This document shows positions 6,692-13,729 of a stretch of DNA of 15,694 bases, in pieces (the stretch's first letter is position 1; each line of letters begins with the position of its first letter). This DNA comes from Acidobacteriota bacterium (GTDB lineage Bacteria; Acidobacteriota; Terriglobia; Terriglobales; Acidobacteriaceae). The DNA is taken from NCBI GenBank assembly GCA_021802085.1, contig JAKAAZ010000073.1, forward strand, positions 1-15,694, written 5' to 3'. A model generated the notes under the pieces. It did no database searches, was not told the DNA's origin, and saw nothing but the letters and a program-made list of their open reading frames with translations. The position numbers and the translations under genes were made by a program.

Positions 6692-7384
6692 ATGAGTCTG
6701 CCCGATACAGTCTTTATCTTCGTTTTGGCGCTAATCATCTTCGGGCCCAAGAAGCTGCCGGAGATTGGGCGGCAACTTGGCCGATTGGTCGGCGAGTTCA
6801 GGCGTGCCAGCAACGAATTCAAGTTTCAGATTGAAGAGGAGTTGCGACAGGTCGAATTGTCAGACCGGCAAACGATTTCTATGCGCAAGAATGAGTTGGA
6901 ATCGTCTACCTCGACCCCATCCACTGAGCCGTCCACGACTGGCGCGACAACTGAGTCGGATGTCTCGACCTCATCGCCCGATCTCATCTACCCGGAAGAA
7001 ACGCTTCCAGCCGGGCAGTATCCCAACATCGAAAATCTGGACGCCGACACACTGAACATACCGAATCGAAATCCGGCAGAATCGGAATCTTCCAGGGACG
7101 AGAAGGATGCCGAGCTTTCAGCCGATACGCGATCCGACTCGCCGACGATTCGCGCGGCCGACGGCGCGCAACCCCGGACTACCCTTCCCTATGCCGGTGC
7201 GGAAGCCGCTTCATACGTACCCGTGGAAACCGTCCCGCCTGCCATCGGCGAAGAGTCTGGATCGGCGTCGGATGCAACGGCAGCCAGCGTTCCACCAACG
7301 GCGAGTGCAACCCAGAAGCCTGAACACGAACTCGCTGGTCCCTACGCCGCTCCCCCTGTAGCAGCGGACATCACCCATGGTTGA
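6692..7384 (+). CDS. tatA: Twin-arginine translocase TatA/TatB-family subunit with long disordered tail
   Basis: Component of the Tat pathway, which exports folded proteins. One N-terminal transmembrane helix (residues 5-17) is followed by the FGPKKLPEIGR hinge (17-27) and an amphipathic helix to about residue 57 (GRLVGEFRRASNEF, then an acidic EEEL stretch). The GP-LPE-GR pattern and the EEEL end are TatB-like, but TatA and TatB cannot be separated with confidence. The 230-aa length far exceeds TatA (60-90) and TatB (about 170 in E. coli). Residues about 65-230 are Ser/Thr/Pro/Glu/Ala-rich and look disordered. The ATG at 6692 has no Shine-Dalgarno. The 3' end overlaps tatC by 8 nt, so the two are co-translated. 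Confidence 0.88.
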   Translation: MSLPDTVFIFVLALIIFGPKKLPEIGRQLGRLVGEFRRASNEFKFQIEEELRQVELSDRQTISMRKNELESSTSTPSTEPSTTGATTESDVSTSSPDLIYPEETLPAGQYPNIENLDADTLNIPNRNPAESESSRDEKDAELSADTRSDSPTIRAADGAQPRTTLPYAGAEAASYVPVETVPPAIGEESGSASDATAASVPPTASATQKPEHELAGPYAAPPVAADITHG

Positions 7385-8183
7385 CCTGTTGGATCGCGCC
7401 CGCACGGCTGTGGGCGACCGAGCCGATCTACCCGGCATGAGCCTGCTGGAGCATTTGCAAGAGCTTCGCAAGCGCCTGGTGTATTCCCTGCTCTCCATCG
7501 GTGTTGGATTTTTTGTTGCCTATGGTTTTCACGACCGAATAGCCTCGCTGATGATCGCCCCTCTTACCAAGGCCCTGACGGCCCATCATCTCCCAGCGAA
7601 ACTGGTCTACCTGAATCCGATGGATGGATTCAATTTTTATCTTAAGATTGGGCTGTTCGGCGGCGTCATTCTCGCGTCGCCTTTCATTCTGTACCAGGTG
7701 TGGCTGTTCATCGCTCCCGGCCTGTATCAGCAGGAAAAGCGCTATCTGGTTCCGTTCATGGTCGCGACCGTAGGGCTGTTCCTTACCGGAGCGTTTTTTG
7801 GCTATCGATTTGTGTATCCCGGCGCGCTTGAATTTCTGATCGGCTACAGCAAACAGTTCACCCCCATGGTGACCATCGGTGAGTATACAGAACTGTTTCT
7901 CACCGTCATTCTTGGTCTGGGGATCGTCTTTGAATTGCCAATCCTGGTCTTTTTCCTGGCGTTGTTTGGGATCGTCAATTCCAGGTGGCTGTGGAAGAAC
8001 ATCCGCTACGCTATCCTGGTCATTTTCATCGTCGCCGGCATCATCACTCCGACACCCGATCCACTCAGCATGTGCCTGTTTGCGACGCCCATGTTAGCGC
8101 TGTACCTGCTCAGCATCGGCGTAGCCCATATGGTCCATCCCGACACTCGAAATAAGCGGAAGAAAGCAAAACTGGAGGTTTGA
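7377..8183 (+). CDS. tatC: Sec-independent protein translocase TatC
   Basis: The polytopic membrane receptor of the Tat system, which binds the twin-arginine signal. The 268-aa product has the N-terminal motif MSLLEHLQELRKRL (21-34), the periplasmic APL (61-63), and SPFILYQVWLFIAPGLYQQEKR (101-122), whose Glu120 corresponds to the essential Glu103 of E. coli TatC. About six transmembrane segments and ITPTPDPLS in the last third are also typical, and the tail is basic. ATG 7377 overlaps the end of tatA. The internal ATG at 7437 would give the more usual 'MSLLEHL' start, but neither has a strong ribosome site, so the start is uncertain by 20 codons. The stop overlaps the next gene as TGATG. Confidence 0.95.
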   Translation: MVDLLDRARTAVGDRADLPGMSLLEHLQELRKRLVYSLLSIGVGFFVAYGFHDRIASLMIAPLTKALTAHHLPAKLVYLNPMDGFNFYLKIGLFGGVILASPFILYQVWLFIAPGLYQQEKRYLVPFMVATVGLFLTGAFFGYRFVYPGALEFLIGYSKQFTPMVTIGEYTELFLTVILGLGIVFELPILVFFLALFGIVNSRWLWKNIRYAILVIFIVAGIITPTPDPLSMCLFATPMLALYLLSIGVAHMVHPDTRNKRKKAKLEV

Positions 8184-9133
8184 TGCGGCGACGGCTGGCG
8201 CATGTGGCAATACTGGCATGTCTGATATTTGTTTTCGGCCTTGAAGCTCCAGGTATCGTCCGGGCGCAAACGAGTCACCGCGACCGTGCTACTGCGCAAA
8301 TCGAGTTCAATGGCAACCGCGCCTATCAGTATGCGCAGCAGATTGTGAACTGCGGGCCGCGCTGGATCGGAAGCCCCGGCCATGCTTGCGCGGAAAATTT
8401 TCTAAAGAAGCAATTCGCCAAAGACAATATCGAAGAGGATACCTTCTCGACGAATACGCCTGCCGGCGTCATGACCATGCACAACTTCATCGTGAAATTT
8501 CCAGGCAAGAAGGATGGCGTGATCGTGTTGGCCTCGCATTACGAGACGAATTATCCGTTGCGCGATATCCATTATGTGGGCGCCAACGATGGTGCCGCGA
8601 CAAGTGCGCTTCTCATCGAGATGGCAAACTACCTGCGTGGCCGCAAGCTCGACGGCGACAGCATTTGGCTGGTATTTTTCGATGGCGAAGAAGCGATCCA
8701 GGAGTGGTCGGACACGGACTCCCTGTACGGCAGCCGTCATCTTGCGGCAAAATGGGACCGCGACGGGACGCTGAAACGCATCCAGGCGTTTCTCCTTTTG
8801 GATATGATCGGCGACAAGGACCTCGACATCGCGCGCGATCAGAATTCGACGCCCTGGCTGCTGGATCTGGTGCAGAAAGCGGCCAAACAAGAGGGCGATG
8901 CGTCCTATTTTTTCGCGACAACGAATGTGATCGAAGATGACCACCTGCCTTTCGTTCAGCGCGGCGTTCCCAGCGCGGACATCATCGACTATGATTACGG
9001 TCCGCATACTTTTTTGCATCCGGACGGGTATCATCACACCGCCGAGGACACCATGGATAAGATCAGCGCCCATAGCCTGACGGTGGTCGGCCAGACGATG
9101 CTGGAAACCATTCATTTGCTGAATCAGCGATAG
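8183..9133 (+). CDS. Secreted M28-family zinc enzyme, glutaminyl-peptide cyclotransferase-like
   Basis: A 316-aa protein with a signal peptide (basic MRRR, hydrophobic 7-20, likely cleavage after VRA at about 28). The M28 fold residues are His119 (ASHYE), Asp136 (GANDGA), Glu169/Glu170 (FFDGEEA) and His285 (HHTAEDT). Several stretches resemble animal-type glutaminyl cyclases more than aminopeptidases: the DGEEA..EWSDTDSLYGSRHLA block, the LLLDMIG Asp207, and EDDHLPFVQRGVP (251-263). QC uses one Zn held by the Asp/Glu/His set and forms N-terminal pyroglutamate. The QC tryptophan before the last His is replaced here (YHH). Aminopeptidase activity remains possible. Start ATG 8183 overlaps the tatC stop (TGATG) with GGAGG just upstream, so it belongs to the tat operon. 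Confidence 0.82.
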   Translation: MRRRLAHVAILACLIFVFGLEAPGIVRAQTSHRDRATAQIEFNGNRAYQYAQQIVNCGPRWIGSPGHACAENFLKKQFAKDNIEEDTFSTNTPAGVMTMHNFIVKFPGKKDGVIVLASHYETNYPLRDIHYVGANDGAATSALLIEMANYLRGRKLDGDSIWLVFFDGEEAIQEWSDTDSLYGSRHLAAKWDRDGTLKRIQAFLLLDMIGDKDLDIARDQNSTPWLLDLVQKAAKQEGDASYFFATTNVIEDDHLPFVQRGVPSADIIDYDYGPHTFLHPDGYHHTAEDTMDKISAHSLTVVGQTMLETIHLLNQR

Positions 9134-9142
9134 CATCCATAC

Positions 9143-10126
9143 ATGCCATTCGGCACATATCTTTTGCATGGCCAGATGCTCGGCGGAGCGCCGTTGTGGT
9201 TATGGCTCCTCTTCCATGTATTGGTCCTCGCACTGCTAGGCGTGGACTGGGCCGTTACGAAAAACGCGCGCGAAGAGCAGACGTTGGCCCGACGCGCCCA
9301 TTGGATGACAGCCGTCTGGATTCTGGCGGCGCTCCTGTTTGCGCTGCTGGTCGACCGCGTACTGTCCCACAGATACGCACTGGAATACCTGACCGGCTAT
9401 GGCATCGAGGAATCGCTCAGCATCGACAATCTATTTGTCTTTCTCGTGCTCTTCCGCGCCTTCGGTTTGGAACCAGCGAGGCAGCGGAGCCTGCTTTTCT
9501 TCGGGGTTCTAGGAGCCATCGCGATGCGTGGCGTCATGATCTTCGCCGGCATTGGACTGCTGAGCGCCTTCTCCTGGATGAACTATTTCTTCGGCGCGAT
9601 CCTGCTCTACACGGCATGGCATCTGCTCTGGAAGTCTCTCAAGTCGGAGCCTGACCACACTCCCCGCTGGATCGACTGGTTCACCGGCCACCTGCCCATG
9701 GCAACCCATGAATATCGAGAGCGCTTCCTGGTGCGGGAAGACGGGCGCCTGCGTGTCACTTCGATGTTTGTCGCGCTGATTGCTATTGAGATGACCGACC
9801 TGATGTTTGCCACCGACTCGATTCCAGCCGTACTGGCCGTGTCGCATCATCCCTTCGTCGTTTATTCTTCGAACATTTTCGCGGTAATGGGATTACGCTC
9901 TCTCTACTTCACATTGGCGGCGACACTGGAAAAGCTGCATCGACTGCGCTACGGATTGGTGGCGATTCTGGCTTTCGTCGGCCTCAAGATGATGCTAAGC
10001 AATGTCTACCCCATCTCCATTTTGGTTTCGCTCGCCGTGCTGGGATCGGCGGTCGCCTTTTCTGTCGTCTGGTCGCTGCTTTCCAGGCCGGAGTCGTCAA
10101 AAATACCCTCTAAGAAAAGTCGATGA
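9143..10126 (+). CDS. TerC/Alx-family integral membrane protein
   Basis: A 327-aa polytopic membrane protein. It has the TerC-family acidic signature IEESLSIDNLFVF (88-100) and a second one, IEMTDLMFATDSIPAVLAV, in the C-terminal half. Such paired acidic helices are thought to bind divalent cations. Family members Alx and MntP-like TerC proteins are linked to manganese export or metalation of secreted proteins; tellurite resistance is the historical name. It lies 9 nt after the M28 gene on the same strand, so it is probably co-transcribed with the tat genes. No clear ribosome site precedes ATG 9143; Met12 is an alternative. The last 17 nt overlap the 3' end of nadB on the other strand. The substrate is unknown. 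Confidence 0.88.
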   Translation: MPFGTYLLHGQMLGGAPLWLWLLFHVLVLALLGVDWAVTKNAREEQTLARRAHWMTAVWILAALLFALLVDRVLSHRYALEYLTGYGIEESLSIDNLFVFLVLFRAFGLEPARQRSLLFFGVLGAIAMRGVMIFAGIGLLSAFSWMNYFFGAILLYTAWHLLWKSLKSEPDHTPRWIDWFTGHLPMATHEYRERFLVREDGRLRVTSMFVALIAIEMTDLMFATDSIPAVLAVSHHPFVVYSSNIFAVMGLRSLYFTLAATLEKLHRLRYGLVAILAFVGLKMMLSNVYPISILVSLAVLGSAVAFSVVWSLLSRPESSKIPSKKSR

Positions 10127-11711
10127 AATCGACATGGCCCCGCACCATCCGCGAATGCTTGGCGCAGCCCGGATCGTGTTGCGGAAAATCCGTGCGCGCA
10201 TGGGCCCCGCGAGATTCTCTGCGTGCCAAAGCGCAGGCCACAATCAGCTCCGCCACAGTGTGCAGATTGCACAGCTCAGCGTTCTCCCGGTTGGTGGCGG
10301 CTGGTAGTTCGCGACGCATGTTATCCAATTCCGCTTCCAGTGCGGACAACCCCACTTGATCGCGCAACAAGCCGGCGTGCAGCCACATCAGACCGCGCAG
10401 GCGTTCCCGCAATGCGGATACTCTGCTGGCTGCTGGCTCCGGCGAGAAAATTTTCTGGGCCGCCGCGGCGGCTTTGTCTGGGGTTGCCGGCGCTTCCCTG
10501 CGGGGGCCTTCCTTCAACATCGTCTCAGCCGCACGCGCACCGAAAACCAGTCCTTCCAGCAAAGAGTTGCTGGCTAGCCGGTTCGCCCCATGCACCCCCG
10601 TACATGCAACCTCGCCCGCCGCGTAGAGACCGGGCAGGGTGGTACGCCCAAACAAGTCCGTCCTGACTCCACCCATCAGGTAGTGCGCCGCCGGACGGAC
10701 CGGGATCAAATCGCGAGCGAGATCCAAGCCATAGGTTTGCAAGCATGAAGAGATGCCAGGAAAGCGGGCGTGCAGGTCCTTGCCGGTAACATGGCGCATG
10801 TCGAGATACACCGGGAGTGCTTCTCCAGGCCGTTCGCCTCCGCCTTCGCGCATGATGGCCCGCGCCACTACATCACGCGGCGCCAGTTCCGCCATCGAAT
10901 GGTACCGATCCATGAACCTCTCGCCACGATGGTTGCGCAAAACTGCGCCTTCACCACGCAGTGCTTCCGACAACAGAAAACGAGGCGCGCCGGTGACGCT
11001 CAGCGCCGTCGGATGAAACTGATAGAACTCCATGTCGGAGACTTCGGCCCCAGCACGGTACGCCATGGCGATACCATCGCCAGTCGCAACCAAAGGATTG
11101 GTGGTGTCACTGTATACCTGACCCGCGCCCCCGCTGGCCAGCAGCACTCCTCGTCCCACAAACAGCAGCGGTTTGGCCGCCGCATCCAGCGCATGCACTC
11201 CGATGATTCTGCCGTCGCGAGCAACCAGACCCCGAGTCGTGAGCCGCTCGTAGAGGCGAATGTTCGGCTCCTGCTGCACGCGCTGCAAGAGAGCACGGCC
11301 AATTTCCCTGCCAGTGGCATCGCCATTTGCGTGCAGGATGCGGGGCAAGCTGTGCGCCCCTTCACGCGTCCGCATCAGATCGCCGAAGCCGTCGCCCTCG
11401 CGATCGAAGTTGGTTCCCCATGCCAGCAGCTCGGCGATTCGCGCAGGGCCTTCTTCGACCAGCAGATGCGCAGCCTGCTCAAACACCAGTCCATCGCCAG
11501 CCTGAATGGTGTCCTGGGCATGCAGTTCGACGTCCTCCGCGCCTCCCATGGCGACGGCAATACCGCCTTGCGCATAATGGGTGTTGGACTCGGAGGCGCC
11601 TTCCTTGGTAATCAGCGTCACTTCCGCCGTTTTGGCCAGCGTGAGCGCTGCGCGCAGGCCCGTGATTCCAGCTCCAATGACAATCCAGTCAGACAGTAAA
11701 GACGTCTCCAC
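10110..11711 (-). CDS. nadB: L-aspartate oxidase
   Basis: FAD enzyme that oxidises L-aspartate to iminoaspartate, the first step of de novo NAD synthesis, with NadA as usual partner (not in this window). The 533-aa product has the FAD-binding GxGxxG motif VIGAGITGLRAAL (11-23) and THYAQGGIAVAM (44-55). Mid-protein it has FYQFHPTALS and EALRGEGAVLRNHRGERFMD, then ELAPRDVVARAI. The C-terminal half of the flavoprotein domain carries RPAAHYLMGGV, followed by GLYAAGEVACTGVHGANRLASNSL and the helical C-terminal domain. The EAL..EGA and HGANRLASNSL blocks separate NadB from succinate dehydrogenase SdhA. The start is GTG at 11711 without a visible ribosome site. It runs opposite to aroB and converges on terC with a 17-nt overlap. 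Length is normal. Confidence 0.96.
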   Translation of the reverse strand: METSLLSDWIVIGAGITGLRAALTLAKTAEVTLITKEGASESNTHYAQGGIAVAMGGAEDVELHAQDTIQAGDGLVFEQAAHLLVEEGPARIAELLAWGTNFDREGDGFGDLMRTREGAHSLPRILHANGDATGREIGRALLQRVQQEPNIRLYERLTTRGLVARDGRIIGVHALDAAAKPLLFVGRGVLLASGGAGQVYSDTTNPLVATGDGIAMAYRAGAEVSDMEFYQFHPTALSVTGAPRFLLSEALRGEGAVLRNHRGERFMDRYHSMAELAPRDVVARAIMREGGGERPGEALPVYLDMRHVTGKDLHARFPGISSCLQTYGLDLARDLIPVRPAAHYLMGGVRTDLFGRTTLPGLYAAGEVACTGVHGANRLASNSLLEGLVFGARAAETMLKEGPRREAPATPDKAAAAAQKIFSPEPAASRVSALRERLRGLMWLHAGLLRDQVGLSALEAELDNMRRELPAATNRENAELCNLHTVAELIVACALARRESRGAHARTDFPQHDPGCAKHSRMVRGHVDFIDFS

Positions 11712-11808
11712 GATGTTGAGGATAGCACGCAGACAACAGGTGTTTCTTGTGCCGATACTCCGATCGCCGCTCGAATGAGGTCAGTCTGCGATACGATAGA
11801 AAATCAGC
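11712..11808. promoter_or_regulatory. 97-bp divergent promoter region between nadB and aroB
   Basis: Both flanking genes start with GTG and lack a recognisable Shine-Dalgarno. A -10-like tacgat at 11792-11797 lies 11 nt before the aroB start, which would give a very short leader. No matching -35 box is clear and no operator palindrome is obvious. Confidence 0.3.
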
Positions 11809-12915
11809 GTGTCCACAATTCTTGTCAAAACCGCATCTGTAAATTACCCGGTGGTTGTTCAACCGCGTCTGCTCGAAAGGCTGGCCGGCCAGGTGTGCAA
11901 AGCCTGTGGTGAACAGCGTTCGATCTTCGTCGTCACTTCACGGGAGATATGGTCTCGCTGGGGGCACACCTTTCTCTCCTCCTTCGCAGCCAGGAAGATC
12001 GACATCTTGCCGCTGTTCATTCCCCCTGGAGAACGATTCAAGCAACTAAAAACCGTAGAGCATCTGGCCGAAAAAATGATCGTTGCCGGCGCCAAACGCG
12101 ATGCTCTCCTGGTGGCTTTCGGAGGCGGCGTGATTGGAGACATGACCGGCTTTCTCGCCGCAATTTATATGCGCGGAATCCGCTATGTTCAGGTCCCCAC
12201 CACCTATCTTTCGCAAATCGACTCATCGCTGGGCGGCAAAACGGGAGTCAATCTTCGCATGGGCAAGAACCTGTTGGGAAGTTTTCATCCGCCCGTCGCA
12301 GTGTTTTCCGACCCAACGGTTTTATCCACGCTGCCCCCCGCGGAGTTGCGATCCGGTGCAGTGGAAAGTGTAAAAGCCGCCGTGCTCGGCGATGCCCGCT
12401 ACTTTGACTGGCTGGAACACAACCTCGACAGTTTGTTGGCTGGTGAAACAGAAACATTGACCCGGGCAATTGAAACCTCGGTGCGCATCAAGGCGGAAAT
12501 CGTCAGCTCGGACGAACGCGAGTCCGGCGAGCGAATGTTATTGAATCTCGGCCACACCGTAGGACATGCCATTGAAGCGGCCACGCGTTACCGCGGCCTG
12601 CTGCACGGCGAAGCGGTGGCGTGGGGAATGATCGCTTCGCTGCATCTGGCGGTTGCGCGATCTGCTCTGACGCCCGAACAAGCCACGCGCATCGAGGAAC
12701 TGACGTTTCGCCTGGGCCCATTTCCGCGGTTTCGTGCTACTGCGAAGGTTTTGCTGGAACGTACCGCTGGCGACAAAAAACACTTGCAGAGTGCACGCCG
12801 TTTTGTTCTGCCCATAGCGATCGGCAAAGCCATCGTAGTCGAAGACGTCAGTCAGCAGGAATTGCTGGCTGCAATTCAATCCATGTTGCGAACGCTGAAA
12901 GAACGTGGCGTATGA
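11809..12915 (+). CDS. aroB: 3-dehydroquinate synthase
   Basis: Converts DAHP to 3-dehydroquinate, the second step of the shikimate pathway, using NAD+ and a divalent metal. The 368-aa product has PPGERFKQLKTVE (72-84), the NAD-binding GGGVIGDMTGFLAA (105-118), PTTYLSQIDSSLGGKTGVN (130-148), and the metal ligands Glu186 (SGAVESVKAA), His249 (GHTVGHAIE) and His266 (LLHGEAV). These correspond to the Glu/His/His site of the family. The usual G.AE.IKYG block reads GAVESVKAAVL here, slightly divergent. The start is GTG at 11809 with no clear ribosome site. The stop overlaps menG as ATGA, implying translational coupling. Confidence 0.96.
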   Translation: MSTILVKTASVNYPVVVQPRLLERLAGQVCKACGEQRSIFVVTSREIWSRWGHTFLSSFAARKIDILPLFIPPGERFKQLKTVEHLAEKMIVAGAKRDALLVAFGGGVIGDMTGFLAAIYMRGIRYVQVPTTYLSQIDSSLGGKTGVNLRMGKNLLGSFHPPVAVFSDPTVLSTLPPAELRSGAVESVKAAVLGDARYFDWLEHNLDSLLAGETETLTRAIETSVRIKAEIVSSDERESGERMLLNLGHTVGHAIEAATRYRGLLHGEAVAWGMIASLHLAVARSALTPEQATRIEELTFRLGPFPRFRATAKVLLERTAGDKKHLQSARRFVLPIAIGKAIVVEDVSQQELLAAIQSMLRTLKERGV

Positions 12916-13673
12916 CTGCGCCCGCCAGCGGGGCCGAGCCACCCGGGGCCGCGGATGAGCACAGCGCCAGCCAGGCCGTGCAGTGCATGTTCGACGGAAT
13001 TGCGCCCCGGTACGACCTGCTCAATCACGTGTTGTCAGCCAATGTCGATCGCATATGGTGGCGCCGAACCGCGAGCACGTTTGCTCCCATCCTGAAAAAA
13101 CCGCAGGCCGTCGTTCTGGATGTATGTTGCGGCACTGGAGACATGACCCTGGCACTGCTGCGGCACCGTCCAGCGGGCGCTGAACCAGTCCTGGCGCTCG
13201 ACTTTGCCCATGCCATGCTCGAACGCGCGAAAGAGAAATTCTCTTCTCCTGAATGTTCCGGCAAAGCCGTGGTCGCCATCGAAGCGGACGCGCTCCACAT
13301 GCCCATTCCCGACGGCTCCATCGACCTGATCACCACGGCATTTGGATTCCGCAACCTTGCCAATTATGAAGCTGGGCTCAAGGAGATGCATCGGGTGATG
13401 CTCCCCGGCGCGGAACTGGGAATTTTGGACTTCAACGAACCCGGCGGCCTCTTCGGGAAGGTTTACAACTTTTATTTCCGTCACATTCTGCCGCGAATTG
13501 GGAAGGCCCTTTCCGGTTCCTCCGCGCCGTACGCTTATCTGCCGCATTCCGTGCACCGCTTTCCAAAGCCGGAAGAAATGCTGGCGATGATGTGTTCCTG
13601 CGGCTTCATCCAGGCGACGTGGACCCCCTACACGTTTGGCATTGCGGGCCTGTACCGCGCTGTGAAAGCATGA
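12912..13673 (+). CDS. menG: Demethylmenaquinone methyltransferase (UbiE/MenG family)
   Basis: SAM-dependent C-methylation of demethylmenaquinone, the last step of menaquinone synthesis at the membrane. The 253-aa product has the family signature MFDGIAPRYDLLNHVLSANVD (26-46) with RIWWRR, SAM motif I LDVCCGTGDMTLAL (69-82), an acidic ALDF (95-98), DALHMPIPDGSIDLI (126-140) and AFGFRNLANYEAGLKEMHRV (143-162), then GILDFNEP. All UbiE/MenG landmarks are present. I call MenG rather than UbiE because acidobacteria-type organisms use menaquinone; the sequence alone does not decide. ATG 12912 overlaps the aroB stop by four bases. The frame is open further upstream, but only inside aroB. Confidence 0.92.
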   Translation: MTAPASGAEPPGAADEHSASQAVQCMFDGIAPRYDLLNHVLSANVDRIWWRRTASTFAPILKKPQAVVLDVCCGTGDMTLALLRHRPAGAEPVLALDFAHAMLERAKEKFSSPECSGKAVVAIEADALHMPIPDGSIDLITTAFGFRNLANYEAGLKEMHRVMLPGAELGILDFNEPGGLFGKVYNFYFRHILPRIGKALSGSSAPYAYLPHSVHRFPKPEEMLAMMCSCGFIQATWTPYTFGIAGLYRAVKA

Positions 13674-13678
13674 ATATT

Positions 13679-13715
13679 CCCCACGCTGACGCTGCCACAT
13701 TTGCCTACAGCGGGG
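13679..13715 (+). other. GC-rich imperfect hairpin in the menG-CDF gap
   Basis: cccc-a-cgctg (13679-13688) pairs with cagcg-gggg (13708-13715), nine pairs with one bulged A and a 19-nt loop. It has no U-tract, so it is not a standard terminator, and it ends about 15 nt before the CDF start codon. It could modulate translation or be a weak attenuator, but may be incidental. Confidence 0.25.
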
Positions 13716-13729
13716 GATGACAAGGCAAA

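Noticed and set aside
8183..8275. Tat signal or lipoprotein signal on the M28 protein
   Set aside because: MRRRLAH lacks the full S/T-R-R-x-F-L-K motif, and the cysteine at residue 13 sits at the start, not the end, of the hydrophobic stretch. A Sec signal cleaved after VRA fits better.
9134..9142. Possible yybP-ykoY manganese riboswitch before the TerC gene
   Set aside because: The gap is only 9 nt, and no such structure can fit without lying inside the upstream gene.
10770..11699. Plus-strand open frame opposite nadB
   Set aside because: A shadow of the nadB codons with no motifs; nadB is unambiguous on the other strand.
12621..12911. In-frame upstream extension of menG
   Set aside because: It is wholly within aroB in another frame; the family's length and the ATGA overlap support 12912.
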